This document shows, in pieces, positions 48,750-57,008 of a DNA stretch of 64,000 nucleotides. The translations under genes were made by a program, and so were the position numbers. How positions within the stretch are numbered: the stretch's first letter is position 1; each line of letters opens with the position of its first letter. The notes below the pieces were generated by a model, which was not told the DNA's origin, made no database searches, and saw only the letters and a list, made by a program, of their open reading frames with translations. This stretch comes from CAIYYX01 sp035530135 (lineage in GTDB: Bacteria > Pseudomonadota > Gammaproteobacteria > Burkholderiales > Rhodocyclaceae), in NCBI GenBank assembly GCA_035530135.1, contig DATKVJ010000155.1:35456-99455 (forward strand). Reading direction: 5' to 3'.

Positions 48750-49636
48750 GCAGCGCGTTTCGCACCGGCACCCTGGCCATCGTCGGCCAGCCCAACGTCG
48801 GCAAGTCGACCTTGGTGAACCGCCTGGTCGGGCAAAAGCTCAGCATCACCTCGCGGAAGCCGCAGACCACCCGCCATCGCATCACCGGCATCCTGACGAC
48901 CGATGAGTGCCAGTACATCTTCGTCGATACGCCCGGTTTCCAGACCCGGCACCCCGGCGCCCTGAATCGCGTCTTGAACCGCAGTGTGACCCAGGCGCTG
49001 TCCGAGGTCGATGTCGTCATCCTGGTCATCGAGGCCGGCCGCTTCGGCCCGGCCGATCGCGCCATCATCAGGCTCCTGCCGCCCGACAGACCCGTGTTGC
49101 TGGCCATCAACAAGATCGACCGTCTGAGCGACAAGGCGAAGCTGCTGCCCTTCATCGCCCAGATGGCGACAATCTTCCCTTTCGCAGAAATCGTGCCGCT
49201 CTCCGCCGCGAGCGGCGACGGCGCCGTCGAACTGCTCAAGACCGCGGCCAAGTATCTGCCGGAAGGACCGCCGATCTACGACGCGGACGCCATCACCGAC
49301 CGTAGCGAACGCTTCCTCGCGGCGGAACTGCTGCGCGAGAAACTGTTCCGCAATCTGGGCGAAGAGCTTCCCTACGGCATTGCGGTCGAGATCGAGCGCT
49401 TCGAGCAGGAAGGCGAGCTTCGCCGCATCTTCGCCGCGATCATCGTCGACAAGGCGGCGCACAAGTCCATCGTCATCGGCAAGGGCGGCGAGAAGCTGAA
49501 GACGATGTCCTCCGACGCGCGCCGCGACATGGAGCAGCTCTTCGGCGGGCCGGTCTATCTCGAAACCTGGGTCAAGGTGAAGAGCGGCTGGGCCGAGGAC
49601 GAGCGCGCGCTGAAAAGCCTGGGTTACGACACATGA
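48746..49636 (+). CDS. era: GTPase Era
   Basis: 296 residues from the ATG at 48746, which overlaps the rnc stop (ATGA). GTPase motifs: G1 GQPNVGKSTLVNRL, G3 DTPGFQT, G4 NKIDRL. The C-terminal KH domain has IVIGKGGEKLK. Era binds the 3' end of 16S rRNA and the 30S subunit in assembly. The gene is followed by the repeat element at 49637-49748 and recO. Confidence 0.98.
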   Translation: MSSAFRTGTLAIVGQPNVGKSTLVNRLVGQKLSITSRKPQTTRHRITGILTTDECQYIFVDTPGFQTRHPGALNRVLNRSVTQALSEVDVVILVIEAGRFGPADRAIIRLLPPDRPVLLAINKIDRLSDKAKLLPFIAQMATIFPFAEIVPLSAASGDGAVELLKTAAKYLPEGPPIYDADAITDRSERFLAAELLREKLFRNLGEELPYGIAVEIERFEQEGELRRIFAAIIVDKAAHKSIVIGKGGEKLKTMSSDARRDMEQLFGGPVYLETWVKVKSGWAEDERALKSLGYDT

Positions 49637-49748
49637 CTGCCCGCCCCCCAGCCCCCTTGCCGAGCACGGGAGTGACGGCGGTTCAGCCGATGACTCGGCT
49701 TCCTGGTGGTGGCTTGCCGCGTCCCAGGGGCGGCCCTTCGGAGGCGGC
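49637..49748 (+). repeat. Intergenic repeat element, copy A (era-recO)
   Basis: This 112-bp spacer fills the gap between the era stop and the recO ATG. It shares its layout with copy B at 51585-51723: a CAGCCCC(C)TT block, GTGAC, GTTCAGCC, GGCTTCC, an AGGGG block and a final CGGCCCTTCGGAG just before the start. The central hairpin is AGCCGA-TGAC-TCGGCT (49685-49700), a perfect 6-bp stem. In copy B the same position reads AGCCAC-TAGC-GTGGCT, so two base pairs changed together. It is shorter than copy B by internal deletion. Confidence 0.6.
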
Positions 49749-50480
49749 ATGAGCGCCCGTCAGCGGATCGACGGACAGCTGGCCTGGATACTGCACAGCT
49801 ATCCCTACAGCGAGACCAGCCTGATCCTCGACGTGCTGAGCCGGGACTACGGCCGGCTGCCGCTCTTGGCGCGCGGCGCGCGGCGGCCACGGTCGGCGCT
49901 GCGCGGTGTGCTGCAGGCCTTCCAACCGATCGAGCTGGGCTGGTTCGGCGGCGGCGAGGTGCGCACCCTGGCGAAGGCGGAGTGGGTCGGCGGCATGCCC
50001 CTGCTGGGCGGCGCGGCGCTGATGCTCGGCTACTACCTGAACGAACTGCTGCTCAAGCTGTTGCCGCGCGAGGACGCTCATCCCGCGCTGTTCGAAGCCT
50101 ACGCCGCGAGCCTGCAGGCGCTGGCGCGCGGCGAGCCCCACGAATCGCGATTGCGGCTGTTCGAAAAGACGCTGCTGAAGGAGCTGGGTTACGGCCTGGC
50201 GTTGGAACGCGATGCGCTCTCGGGCCAGCCGGTGCGGATAGGCACCAGCTATCGCTACCTGGCCGAGCGCGGCCCGGTCGAGGCTTCGCCCGACGAGGCG
50301 GGGGGAACCAGTCAGTCGATCCTGCGCGGTAAGACCCTGCTCGACCTGGCCCGCGACGACTACAGCGACGCTCAGACGCTGGCGGAGAGCAAGGCGCTGA
50401 TGCGCAGACTGATCAACCACCACCTCTCGGGGCAGCCCTTGCAGTCGCGGCGGGTATTCATCGAACTGCAGGAGCTGTGA
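49749..50480 (+). CDS. recO: DNA repair protein RecO
   Basis: 243 residues. N-terminal OB fold with the conserved QLAWILHSYPYSETSLILDVL and LPLLARGARRPRSALRGVLQAF. RecO helps load RecA on single-stranded DNA together with RecR. The C-terminal part holds ALERDALSGQP and HLSGQPLQSRRVF. The four-Cys zinc site of some RecO proteins is absent. It lies after copy A of the repeat and 4 bp before pdxJ. Confidence 0.94.
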   Translation: MSARQRIDGQLAWILHSYPYSETSLILDVLSRDYGRLPLLARGARRPRSALRGVLQAFQPIELGWFGGGEVRTLAKAEWVGGMPLLGGAALMLGYYLNELLLKLLPREDAHPALFEAYAASLQALARGEPHESRLRLFEKTLLKELGYGLALERDALSGQPVRIGTSYRYLAERGPVEASPDEAGGTSQSILRGKTLLDLARDDYSDAQTLAESKALMRRLINHHLSGQPLQSRRVFIELQEL

Positions 50481-50484
50481 AGCG

Positions 50485-51210
50485 ATGATAGAGTTAGGCG
50501 TCAATATCGACCACGTCGCGACGCTGCGTCAGGCGCGCGGCACGACCTACCCGGACCCGATCCGGGCCGCCTTGCTGGCAGAGAGAAGCGGCGCCGACGC
50601 CATCACCCTGCACCTGCGCGAGGACCGGCGCCACATCCAGGATCGCGACGTCCTGCTGTTGCGGCCGTTGCTCGCCACGCGGATGAACCTCGAGGCGGCG
50701 ATCACCGAGGAAATGATAGCCTTCGCCTGCCGCATCCGGCCGCAGGACGTTTGCCTGGTGCCCGAGCGGCGCCAGGAGCTCACCACCGAAGGCGGCTTGG
50801 ACGTCGCCGGTCACCTCGACCAGGTGACGGCGGCCTGCCGGCGGCTCAAGGCGGCGGGCATCCGCGTCTCGCTGTTCATCGATCCGGAGCCATCGCAGCT
50901 CGAGGCCGCCGTGAAGGCGGCCGCGCCGGTGGTGGAGCTGCACACCGGCCGCTACGCCGACGCCGCCCCTGGCCCGGACCAGGCCAGCGAGCTCGCACGT
51001 ATCCGTGCCGCCGCGGCACGCGGCGCGGGACTGGGCCTCAAGGTCAATGCCGGCCACGGCCTGCACTTCGGCAACGTCCAGGCCATCGCCGCCATCGCCG
51101 AGATCGCCGAATTGAACATCGGCCACGCGCTGGTGGCTGAGGCCATCTTCATGGGCTGGGAGAATGCCGTGGGCGAAATGAAGCGGCTGATGCGGGCGGC
51201 GCGGCCATGA
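50485..51210 (+). CDS. pdxJ: Pyridoxine 5'-phosphate synthase PdxJ
   Basis: 241 residues. PdxJ condenses 3-amino-2-oxopropyl phosphate with deoxyxylulose phosphate to give pyridoxine 5'-phosphate. Conserved pieces are ELGVNIDHVATLRQARG at the N-terminus, GADAITLHLREDRRHIQD, CLVPERRQELTTEGGLDV and VNAGHGLHFGNV. The recO-pdxJ-acpS order is classic for Proteobacteria. The stop overlaps the acpS ATG (ATGA). Confidence 0.97.
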   Translation: MIELGVNIDHVATLRQARGTTYPDPIRAALLAERSGADAITLHLREDRRHIQDRDVLLLRPLLATRMNLEAAITEEMIAFACRIRPQDVCLVPERRQELTTEGGLDVAGHLDQVTAACRRLKAAGIRVSLFIDPEPSQLEAAVKAAAPVVELHTGRYADAAPGPDQASELARIRAAAARGAGLGLKVNAGHGLHFGNVQAIAAIAEIAELNIGHALVAEAIFMGWENAVGEMKRLMRAARP

Positions 51211-51584
51211 TCTACGGCATCGGCACCGACATCGTCGCCGTCGGCCGCATCGCCGCCCTCTACCAGCGGCATGGCGAGCGCGCCCTGGAGAAGCTGCTGG
51301 CGCCGGAAGAGCGCGCCGACTGCCGGGGCGCGGCCCAGCCGGAACGCTTCCTGGCGAAAAGATTCGCCGCCAAGGAGGCATTCGGCAAGGCGCTGGGTAC
51401 CGGCGTGCGCGCGCCGGCCCTGCTGCCGGCGATCGCGGTGGTCCATGACGCCTTGGGCAAGCCGGCCTTTGGCTATTCGCCGGCGCTGGCCGCGCATCTC
51501 TCCGAACTCGGCCTGATCGCCCACCTGTCGCTCTCTGACGAGGGCGACTCGGCGCTGGCCTTCGTCATTCTGGAAAAGAGATGA
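51207..51584 (+). CDS. acpS: Holo-ACP synthase AcpS
   Basis: 125 residues. AcpS transfers phosphopantetheine from CoA to apo-ACP, so it activates the AcpP encoded at 37289. Motifs are IYGIGTDIVAVGRI with the metal Asp, and RFAAKEAFGKALGTG with Glu and Lys. It ends 139 bp before nagZ, across repeat copy B. Confidence 0.95.
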   Translation: MIYGIGTDIVAVGRIAALYQRHGERALEKLLAPEERADCRGAAQPERFLAKRFAAKEAFGKALGTGVRAPALLPAIAVVHDALGKPAFGYSPALAAHLSELGLIAHLSLSDEGDSALAFVILEKR

Positions 51585-51723
51585 CAGCCTATCCCTCAGC
51601 CCCTTTCCCACGGAAAGAGGTGACTATCGTTCAGCCACTAGCGTGGCTTCCGTTTGCCACACTTTCGCCTCCTCGGTGTCCCCCAAGGGGACTTCCTGCG
51701 GGGCGCGGCCCTTCGGAGACGAT
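51585..51723 (+). repeat. Intergenic repeat element, copy B (acpS-nagZ)
   Basis: This 139-bp spacer shares the layout of copy A. Three hairpins are visible: CTTTCC-CAC-GGAAAG (51602 on), the central AGCCAC-TAGC-GTGGCT (51633-51648) and GTCCCC-CAA-GGGGAC (about 51678-51692). It ends CGGCCCTTCGGAG directly before nagZ. An open frame that continues nagZ upstream to 51643 runs through the repeat and is not coding. The element resembles dispersed palindromic repeats of bacterial genomes. Confidence 0.6.
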
Positions 51724-52767
51724 ATGACACCCATGCCGCTCGGGCCGCTGATGATCGACATTGCCGGCACGGAACTGACCGATCTCGACCGCGACCGTCT
51801 GTGCCACCGACAAGTCGGCGGCATCATCCTGTTCTCGCGCAACTACGTTTCAATCGAGCAGCTCAAGCGGCTCTGCGCCGAGATCCACGCGCTGCGCACG
51901 CCGCGCTTGTTGATCGCGGTCGACCACGAAGGTGGCCGGGTCCAGCGCTTCCGCGCGGGATTCACCCGGCTGCCGCCGATGCGCCGCCTGGGCGAATTAT
52001 GGGATCAACGACGCGACGAGGCATTGGCAGCCGCGCGCGCGGTAGGCTTCGTGCTGGGCTTCGAGCTGCGCCGCTGCGGCGTCGATTTTTCCTTCACGCC
52101 GGTGCTCGATCTCGATCACGGCGCCAGTTCCGTCATCGGCGATCGCGCCTTTCACCGCGATCCGGCGACCGTGAGCGAGCTGGCCGGGGCACTGATCGAC
52201 GGCCTGCATGACGGCGGGATGGCCGGCTGCGGCAAGCACTTTCCCGGCCACGGCCATGTCGCCGCCGACTCCCACGTCGCGGTGCCGGTCGATGAGCGCA
52301 GCCTGGAAGCGCTGGCCGGGGACATGGAACCCTACCGGCGCCTGCGCCTCGACGCGGTGATGCCTGCGCACGTGATCTATCCCGAGGTGGACGGCAGACC
52401 CGCCGGATTTTCGCCGGTCTGGCTAGCCAAGCTGCGCGACGAGTTCGCCTTCGACGGCGTCATATTCAGCGACGATCTGTCGATGGAGGGCGCCAGCGTG
52501 GCCGGCGACATCGTGGCCCGCGCCGACGCCGCCTGGAATGCCGGCTGCGACATGCTGCTGGTGTGCAACTCGCCCGAGGCGGTGGGCGAGCTGATCTCGC
52601 GCTGGACGCCCGGGACGGCGCCCGAAGTGGCGGCCGAACGCGCCGCTCGCGTTTTGCGCCTGCTGCCGATGGAGGATGCTACGGCCGGCGATGCGGCGCC
52701 AGATCAAGACCGACTGTATAGCGACGGCCTCGGTCGGATCGCCGCGCTGGACAAACTGCTTACTTGA
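51724..52767 (+). CDS. nagZ: Beta-N-acetylhexosaminidase NagZ
   Basis: 347 residues from the ATG at 51724. A longer frame runs up into repeat copy B but has no family similarity. NagZ removes GlcNAc from muropeptides in cytoplasmic cell-wall recycling. GH3 motifs are LIAVDHEGGRVQRFR, the catalytic His block KHFPGHGHVAADSHV and the nucleophile Asp in IFSDDLSMEGA. The last 8 bp overlap the end of efp, tail to tail. Confidence 0.95.
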   Translation: MTPMPLGPLMIDIAGTELTDLDRDRLCHRQVGGIILFSRNYVSIEQLKRLCAEIHALRTPRLLIAVDHEGGRVQRFRAGFTRLPPMRRLGELWDQRRDEALAAARAVGFVLGFELRRCGVDFSFTPVLDLDHGASSVIGDRAFHRDPATVSELAGALIDGLHDGGMAGCGKHFPGHGHVAADSHVAVPVDERSLEALAGDMEPYRRLRLDAVMPAHVIYPEVDGRPAGFSPVWLAKLRDEFAFDGVIFSDDLSMEGASVAGDIVARADAAWNAGCDMLLVCNSPEAVGELISRWTPGTAPEVAAERAARVLRLLPMEDATAGDAAPDQDRLYSDGLGRIAALDKLLT

Positions 52768-53317
52768 CCCGGTTGCGGTACTCGGCGGTGCGGGTGTCGA
52801 TCTCGATCTTGTCGCCGATTTCGACGAACAGCGGCACCGGCAGCTCGAAACCCGAGCCGATCTTGGCCGGCTTCATCACCTTGCCCGAAGTGTCGCCCTT
52901 GACCGCCGGCTCGGTATAGATCACCTCGCGCACCACCGAGTTGGGTAGTTGCACCGAGATGGCTTTGTCGTTGTAGAACACCACCTCGCAGGCCAGGCCT
53001 TCTTCGAGATAGTTCAGGGCGTCGCCCATGTTCTCCTGCTCGACCTCGTACTGGTTGTAGTCGGCATCCATGAACACGTACATCGGATCGGCGAAGTAAG
53101 AGTAGGTGACTTCCTTGCGGTCGAGCATGACCAGTTCGAACTTGTCGTCGGCCTTGTACACCGCCTCGGTGGGCGAGTCGGTGAGCAGATTCTTCATTTT
53201 CATCTTGACCACGGCGGAGGTGCGGCCCGACTTGTTGTATTCGGCCTTGAGCACCACCAGGGGGTCGGCACCGACCATGATGACGTTGCCGGCGCGAAGT
53301 TCTTGTGCGATTTTCAT
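52760..53317 (-). CDS. efp: Elongation factor P (Arg32 type)
   Basis: 185 residues, three beta-barrel domains. EF-P rescues ribosomes stalled at polyproline. The tip loop reads YNKSGRTSA with Arg32, the site rhamnosylated by EarP, not the Lys of E. coli. EarP is encoded directly upstream in the same direction, so modifier and target are paired. AGGAAG precedes the ATG. Its own extended -10 promoter overlaps the earP stop codon. Confidence 0.97.
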   Translation of the reverse strand: MKIAQELRAGNVIMVGADPLVVLKAEYNKSGRTSAVVKMKMKNLLTDSPTEAVYKADDKFELVMLDRKEVTYSYFADPMYVFMDADYNQYEVEQENMGDALNYLEEGLACEVVFYNDKAISVQLPNSVVREVIYTEPAVKGDTSGKVMKPAKIGSGFELPVPLFVEIGDKIEIDTRTAEYRNRVK

Positions 53318-53348
53318 GAGGCTTCCTGCGTAAAAAAATTAATCCGCG

Positions 53349-53357
53349 ATTATACCA
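53349..53357 (-). promoter_or_regulatory. Extended -10 promoter of efp overlapping the earP stop
   Basis: The minus strand reads TGGTATAAT (53357-53349), a TGn-extended consensus -10. The earP stop TAA (53352-53350) lies inside the TATAAT. The expected start near 53342 gives a leader of about 25 nt before the efp ATG. No good -35 is seen, as expected for an extended -10. Confidence 0.6.
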
Positions 53358-54477
53358 ATTTTTCGATGAAATTCACCAGCTTGCCGGCGAGGTCCGGCGA
53401 GCCTTCCAATTTCGTCGCCCAGCGCCCAGCGTGGGCGGTGAAGTCCCGCCGCTGCTGCCAATAATCCGGCCAGGCAGCCGCGGCGCCGCTGCCGTGGTTC
53501 CAGGCCTGCCAGAGCGCGCGGCAGGCGGCCGCCGCCGGTGGCGGAAGGTCTGCGCAGTAGCGATCGAGAAAGGCAAAGAGCTTGCGCCGGTGGGCGTCGT
53601 CCTCCTGGGGGTAGATGTGCCAGACCAGCGGCCGGGCCGCCCATTGGGCACGGACGAACGAGTCCTCGCCGCGGACGAAATTCAAGTCGCATGCCCACAG
53701 CAGGTAGTCGTAGTCTTCCTGGGCGACGAAGGGCAGGGCGTGGAGCGCCAGCCGGCCGCGCTGCACCCGCGCTCCGGGTGCGAGCCCCGGCAAACCGAGC
53801 CAGGCCGCGGCCTGGACCAGCACTCGGCCCTCGGGCACCAGACAGCGGATCGGCAAGTCGCCCTCCGACCAGGCGCGCAGCAATTCGGGCAGGGCGGCGT
53901 TTTCGTAGCAGAACAGGGAGATGCTCGTCTCGTCGGGACGCGGCGGCGGCAGGCCGAGCTTGGCCCACGCATTGGCGCTGTCCTTCAGCCACGCCTCGCG
54001 CCGCTGCGCGAGACCGGCCTCGCGCAGCAGGCCGCCGGTGGCAGCGGTGAAGCCGGGGAAGAAGAAGTGCTTGACGAGCGGCAGGCGAGGATGCGGCGAG
54101 GGCAGGCAGTGACTCGTCTCCACCCAGGTCTCCGCCGACAGGTATTCGAGATTGATCCAGGCCGGTCGGGGTTGCCTCGTCGCCATCGCCGCCAGATAAG
54201 TCTCCGGCAACTCGCAGGCGAAGGCCTCGATCACCACGTCTGCCACGTCGGCTGCGGGGAAGGGTTGCGCCCAGCGCCTGACCTCGACGCCGCGCTGGCG
54301 CTGCCTATCGATGGCGGGATTGATCTCGGGACAGAGCCGGCGGAAGCTCTCCAGGTCATCGACCCATAGCCGCACCGCGAGTCCGTGTTCGCCGGCGAGT
54401 TGCCGGGCCAGGCGCCAGCAGACGCCGATGTCGCCGAAGTTATCGACGACGGTGCAGAAGATGTCCCAGTGCTTCAT
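53350..54477 (-). CDS. earP: EF-P arginine-32 rhamnosyltransferase EarP
   Basis: 375 residues. EarP uses dTDP-rhamnose to put rhamnose on EF-P Arg32. The N-terminal DIFCTVVDNFGDIGVCWRL is the family hallmark with the catalytic Asp, and late motifs include ALPFVAQEDYDYLLWACD and FVRGEDSFVRAQWAARP. GT-B fold. The ATG at 54477 is close to the usual start. It is divergent from the UDG gene (69-bp gap) and 32 bp upstream of efp. dTDP-rhamnose genes are not in the window. Confidence 0.95.
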   Translation of the reverse strand: MKHWDIFCTVVDNFGDIGVCWRLARQLAGEHGLAVRLWVDDLESFRRLCPEINPAIDRQRQRGVEVRRWAQPFPAADVADVVIEAFACELPETYLAAMATRQPRPAWINLEYLSAETWVETSHCLPSPHPRLPLVKHFFFPGFTAATGGLLREAGLAQRREAWLKDSANAWAKLGLPPPRPDETSISLFCYENAALPELLRAWSEGDLPIRCLVPEGRVLVQAAAWLGLPGLAPGARVQRGRLALHALPFVAQEDYDYLLWACDLNFVRGEDSFVRAQWAARPLVWHIYPQEDDAHRRKLFAFLDRYCADLPPPAAAACRALWQAWNHGSGAAAAWPDYWQQRRDFTAHAGRWATKLEGSPDLAGKLVNFIEKLV

Positions 54478-54546
54478 CGCTGGACAAGTCTGGACGGTTA
54501 AAGCCAGAATCCTACCCTTAACTCCATCGCGGGCACCAGATTCTCC

Positions 54547-55197
54547 ATGCGCAATTCCAGTTCCGAAACGCTCGCCGGCTGCACCGCCTGTCCCCGTCTC
54601 GCCGCTTTCCTGGCCGAGGTCAGGCAGAAATATCCCCGCTACCACTCGGCGCCGGTGGCGCCCTTCGGCGACCCGAGCGCGCGCCTCTTGATCGTCGGCC
54701 TGGCACCGGGCATGCACGGCGCCAACCGCAGCGGCCGGCCCTTCACCGGCGACCACGCCGGCATCCTGCTCTACCAGACGCTCCATCGTTTCGGCTTCGC
54801 CAACCGCAGCGAGTCGCTGGCCGCAGACGACGGACTGGAACTGATCGGCGCCCGCATCACCAACGCCGTCAAGTGCCTGCCGCCGCAGAACAAGCCGGAG
54901 CCCGCCGAGGTTCGCACCTGCAACCGCTTCCTCGAAGACGAGCTGAAGGGCTCGCCGGAGGTCCGGGTGATCCTGGCGCTGGGTGGCGTCGCCCACAAGG
55001 CGGTGCTGATGGCGAGCGGCATGAAGCAGACCGCCGCCGCTTTCGCCCACGGCGCCCGCCATCAACTGCAAGACGGCCGCATCCTGATCGACAGCTATCA
55101 CTGCAGCCGCTACAACACCCAGACGCGCCGCCTGAGCGCAGAGGGTTTCGCCGATGTCTTCCAAGCCGCCCGTGCCGAACTCGACCGACAAGACTGA
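54547..55197 (+). CDS. Type 5 uracil-DNA glycosylase (UDGb)
   Basis: 216 residues. Family 5 motif A region reads GLAPGMHGANRSGRPFTGD (about 51-69), lacking the catalytic Asp of family 1 as expected for UDGb, and motif B is SYHCSRYNTQTRRL near the C-terminus. Cysteines C12, C15 and the later pair (in NAVKCLPPQ and RTCNRF) can bind the [4Fe-4S] cluster of this family. It removes uracil and other damaged bases. Its last 44 bp overlap the start of uvrC, joining base excision and nucleotide excision repair genes. Confidence 0.9.
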   Translation: MRNSSSETLAGCTACPRLAAFLAEVRQKYPRYHSAPVAPFGDPSARLLIVGLAPGMHGANRSGRPFTGDHAGILLYQTLHRFGFANRSESLAADDGLELIGARITNAVKCLPPQNKPEPAEVRTCNRFLEDELKGSPEVRVILALGGVAHKAVLMASGMKQTAAAFAHGARHQLQDGRILIDSYHCSRYNTQTRRLSAEGFADVFQAARAELDRQD

Positions 55198-56989
55198 CTT
55201 CGACGCGCGGGAGCTGCTGGCGACCCTGCCCGACGACCCCGGCGTGTACCGCATGCTGGGCGCCGGCGGCGAGGTGCTCTACGTCGGCAAGGCCAAGAAC
55301 CTGAAGAAGCGCGTCAGCTCCTATTTCCAGAAGAACGTTCAGAGCCCGCGCATCGGGCTGATGCTGACGCAGGTGTCCAAGGTCGAGGTCACCGCGACGC
55401 GTTCCGAGGCCGAGGCGCTGATCCTCGAGAACACGCTGATCAAGAAGCTGGTACCCAAGTACAACATCCTGTTCCGCGACGACAAGTCCTACCCCTACAT
55501 CGTGCTCACGGGCGACGCCTACCCGAGGCTGGCTTTCCATCGCGGCGGCTTCGACAAGAGGTCGCGCTACTTCGGTCCCTATCCGAACTCGCTGGCCGTC
55601 AGGGAGAGCATCCAGCTGCTGCAGAAAACCTTCCTGCTGCGCACCTGCGAGAACGCGGTGTTCGCCCACCGTTCGCGGCCCTGCCTGCTGCACCAGATCA
55701 GGCGCTGCAAGGCGCCCTGCGTCGGCCTGGTGTCGGCGCAGGAATACGCAGCCGACGTGCATCTGGCCGAGATGTTCCTGCGCGGCCGCCACAGCGAGGT
55801 GATCGGCCGTCTCTCCGATGCCATGCAGGCGGCCGCCGATGCGCTCGATTTCGAGCGAGCGGCGGCGCTGCGCGATCAGGTGCGAGCGCTGCAGGCGGTG
55901 CTGCATCGGCAGTACGTGAGCAGCACCGGAGATGAGGACGTGGATATCCTCGCCGCGGTGGCGGCGCCGGGCGGTCTCTGCGTCAATCTCGCCATGGTGC
56001 GCGGCGGCCTGCATCTGGGCGACCGCGCCCACTTCCCGCGCGCTGCGGTGGATTGCGAGGCCGCGGAGGGATTGGCCGCCTTCATCGGGCAGCACTACGC
56101 CCTGCATCCGCCGCCGGCCCGGCTGATTCTCAGCCACGACGTGGTCGAGGCCGCCGGCGAGGTGTTCGGGGCGACGGGGAAGAAGCTCTCGGTGGGCCTG
56201 CCGAGGAACGAGATGGAGCGCGCCTGGCTCTCGATGGCGGAGAACAACGCCAGGATCGCCATCGAGGCCCGCCGCCACGCCGCCAGCGGCGCCCGCCAGC
56301 GTCTCGAAGCGCTGGCCGCGGCGCTGTCCCTGGCCGAGCCGCCAGCGCGCATCGAGTGCTTCGACATCAGCCATACCCAGGGGGAGGGCACCGTCGCCTC
56401 CTGCGTGGTCTGCGTCGATGGCGCCATGAAGCACAGCGAATACCGCCGCTTCAACATCGCCGGCATAACGCCGGGCGACGATTACGCGGCGTTGCGCCAG
56501 GCGCTGGCCCGGCGCTACGAGCGGGTCGCAGCCGGGGAGGCGGTCGCCCCGGATCTGATCCTGATCGACGGCGGCAAGGGCCAATACCGCGTGGCGCGCG
56601 AGGCGCTCGCCGAGCTCGGACTCGAGCATCTGGCCTGCGTCGGCGTCGCCAAGGGCGAAGGGAGAAAGCCGGGACTCGAATCGTTGATCGTCGGAGGCGG
56701 CGCGGAACCGGTAAAATTGGCGGCGGATAATCCTGCCTTGCATCTGATTCAGGAAGTGCGCGACGAGGCACACCGCTTTGCCATCTTCGGGCATCGGGCG
56801 CGGCGCGCCAAGCCCCGCGGCCGCTCGGCTCTGGAGAACGTTCCGGGCGTCGGCCCGGCGCGGCGGCGCAAGCTCCTGGCCCACTTCGGCGGACTGGCGG
56901 GCGTGGCCGCGGCGACGGTCGAGGATCTGTGCCGGGTCGAGGGCATCAGCCGCGCGCTGGCCGAGACGATCCACCGGGAAATGCGCTGA
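55154..56989 (+). CDS. uvrC: UvrABC excinuclease subunit C
   Basis: 611 residues. The N-terminal GIY-YIG nuclease PGVYRMLGAGGEVLYVGKAK makes the 3' cut, a UVR domain near about 205-240 contacts UvrB, and the RNase H-like nuclease region holds IECFDISHTQGEGTVASCV with the Asp for the 5' cut. Two C-terminal helix-hairpin-helix motifs end the protein (LENVPGVGPARRRKLL). The ATG at 55154, with GAGGG upstream, overlaps the UDG gene. Confidence 0.97.
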   Translation: MSSKPPVPNSTDKTDFDARELLATLPDDPGVYRMLGAGGEVLYVGKAKNLKKRVSSYFQKNVQSPRIGLMLTQVSKVEVTATRSEAEALILENTLIKKLVPKYNILFRDDKSYPYIVLTGDAYPRLAFHRGGFDKRSRYFGPYPNSLAVRESIQLLQKTFLLRTCENAVFAHRSRPCLLHQIRRCKAPCVGLVSAQEYAADVHLAEMFLRGRHSEVIGRLSDAMQAAADALDFERAAALRDQVRALQAVLHRQYVSSTGDEDVDILAAVAAPGGLCVNLAMVRGGLHLGDRAHFPRAAVDCEAAEGLAAFIGQHYALHPPPARLILSHDVVEAAGEVFGATGKKLSVGLPRNEMERAWLSMAENNARIAIEARRHAASGARQRLEALAAALSLAEPPARIECFDISHTQGEGTVASCVVCVDGAMKHSEYRRFNIAGITPGDDYAALRQALARRYERVAAGEAVAPDLILIDGGKGQYRVAREALAELGLEHLACVGVAKGEGRKPGLESLIVGGGAEPVKLAADNPALHLIQEVRDEAHRFAIFGHRARRAKPRGRSALENVPGVGPARRRKLLAHFGGLAGVAAATVEDLCRVEGISRALAETIHREMR

Positions 56990-57008
56990 ACTCTTACGGA
57001 AGACGACG

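Noticed and set aside
51643..51723. N-terminal extension of nagZ by 27 codons
   Set aside because: It falls within the repeat copy B, and conserved NagZ sequence begins at the ATG at 51724.
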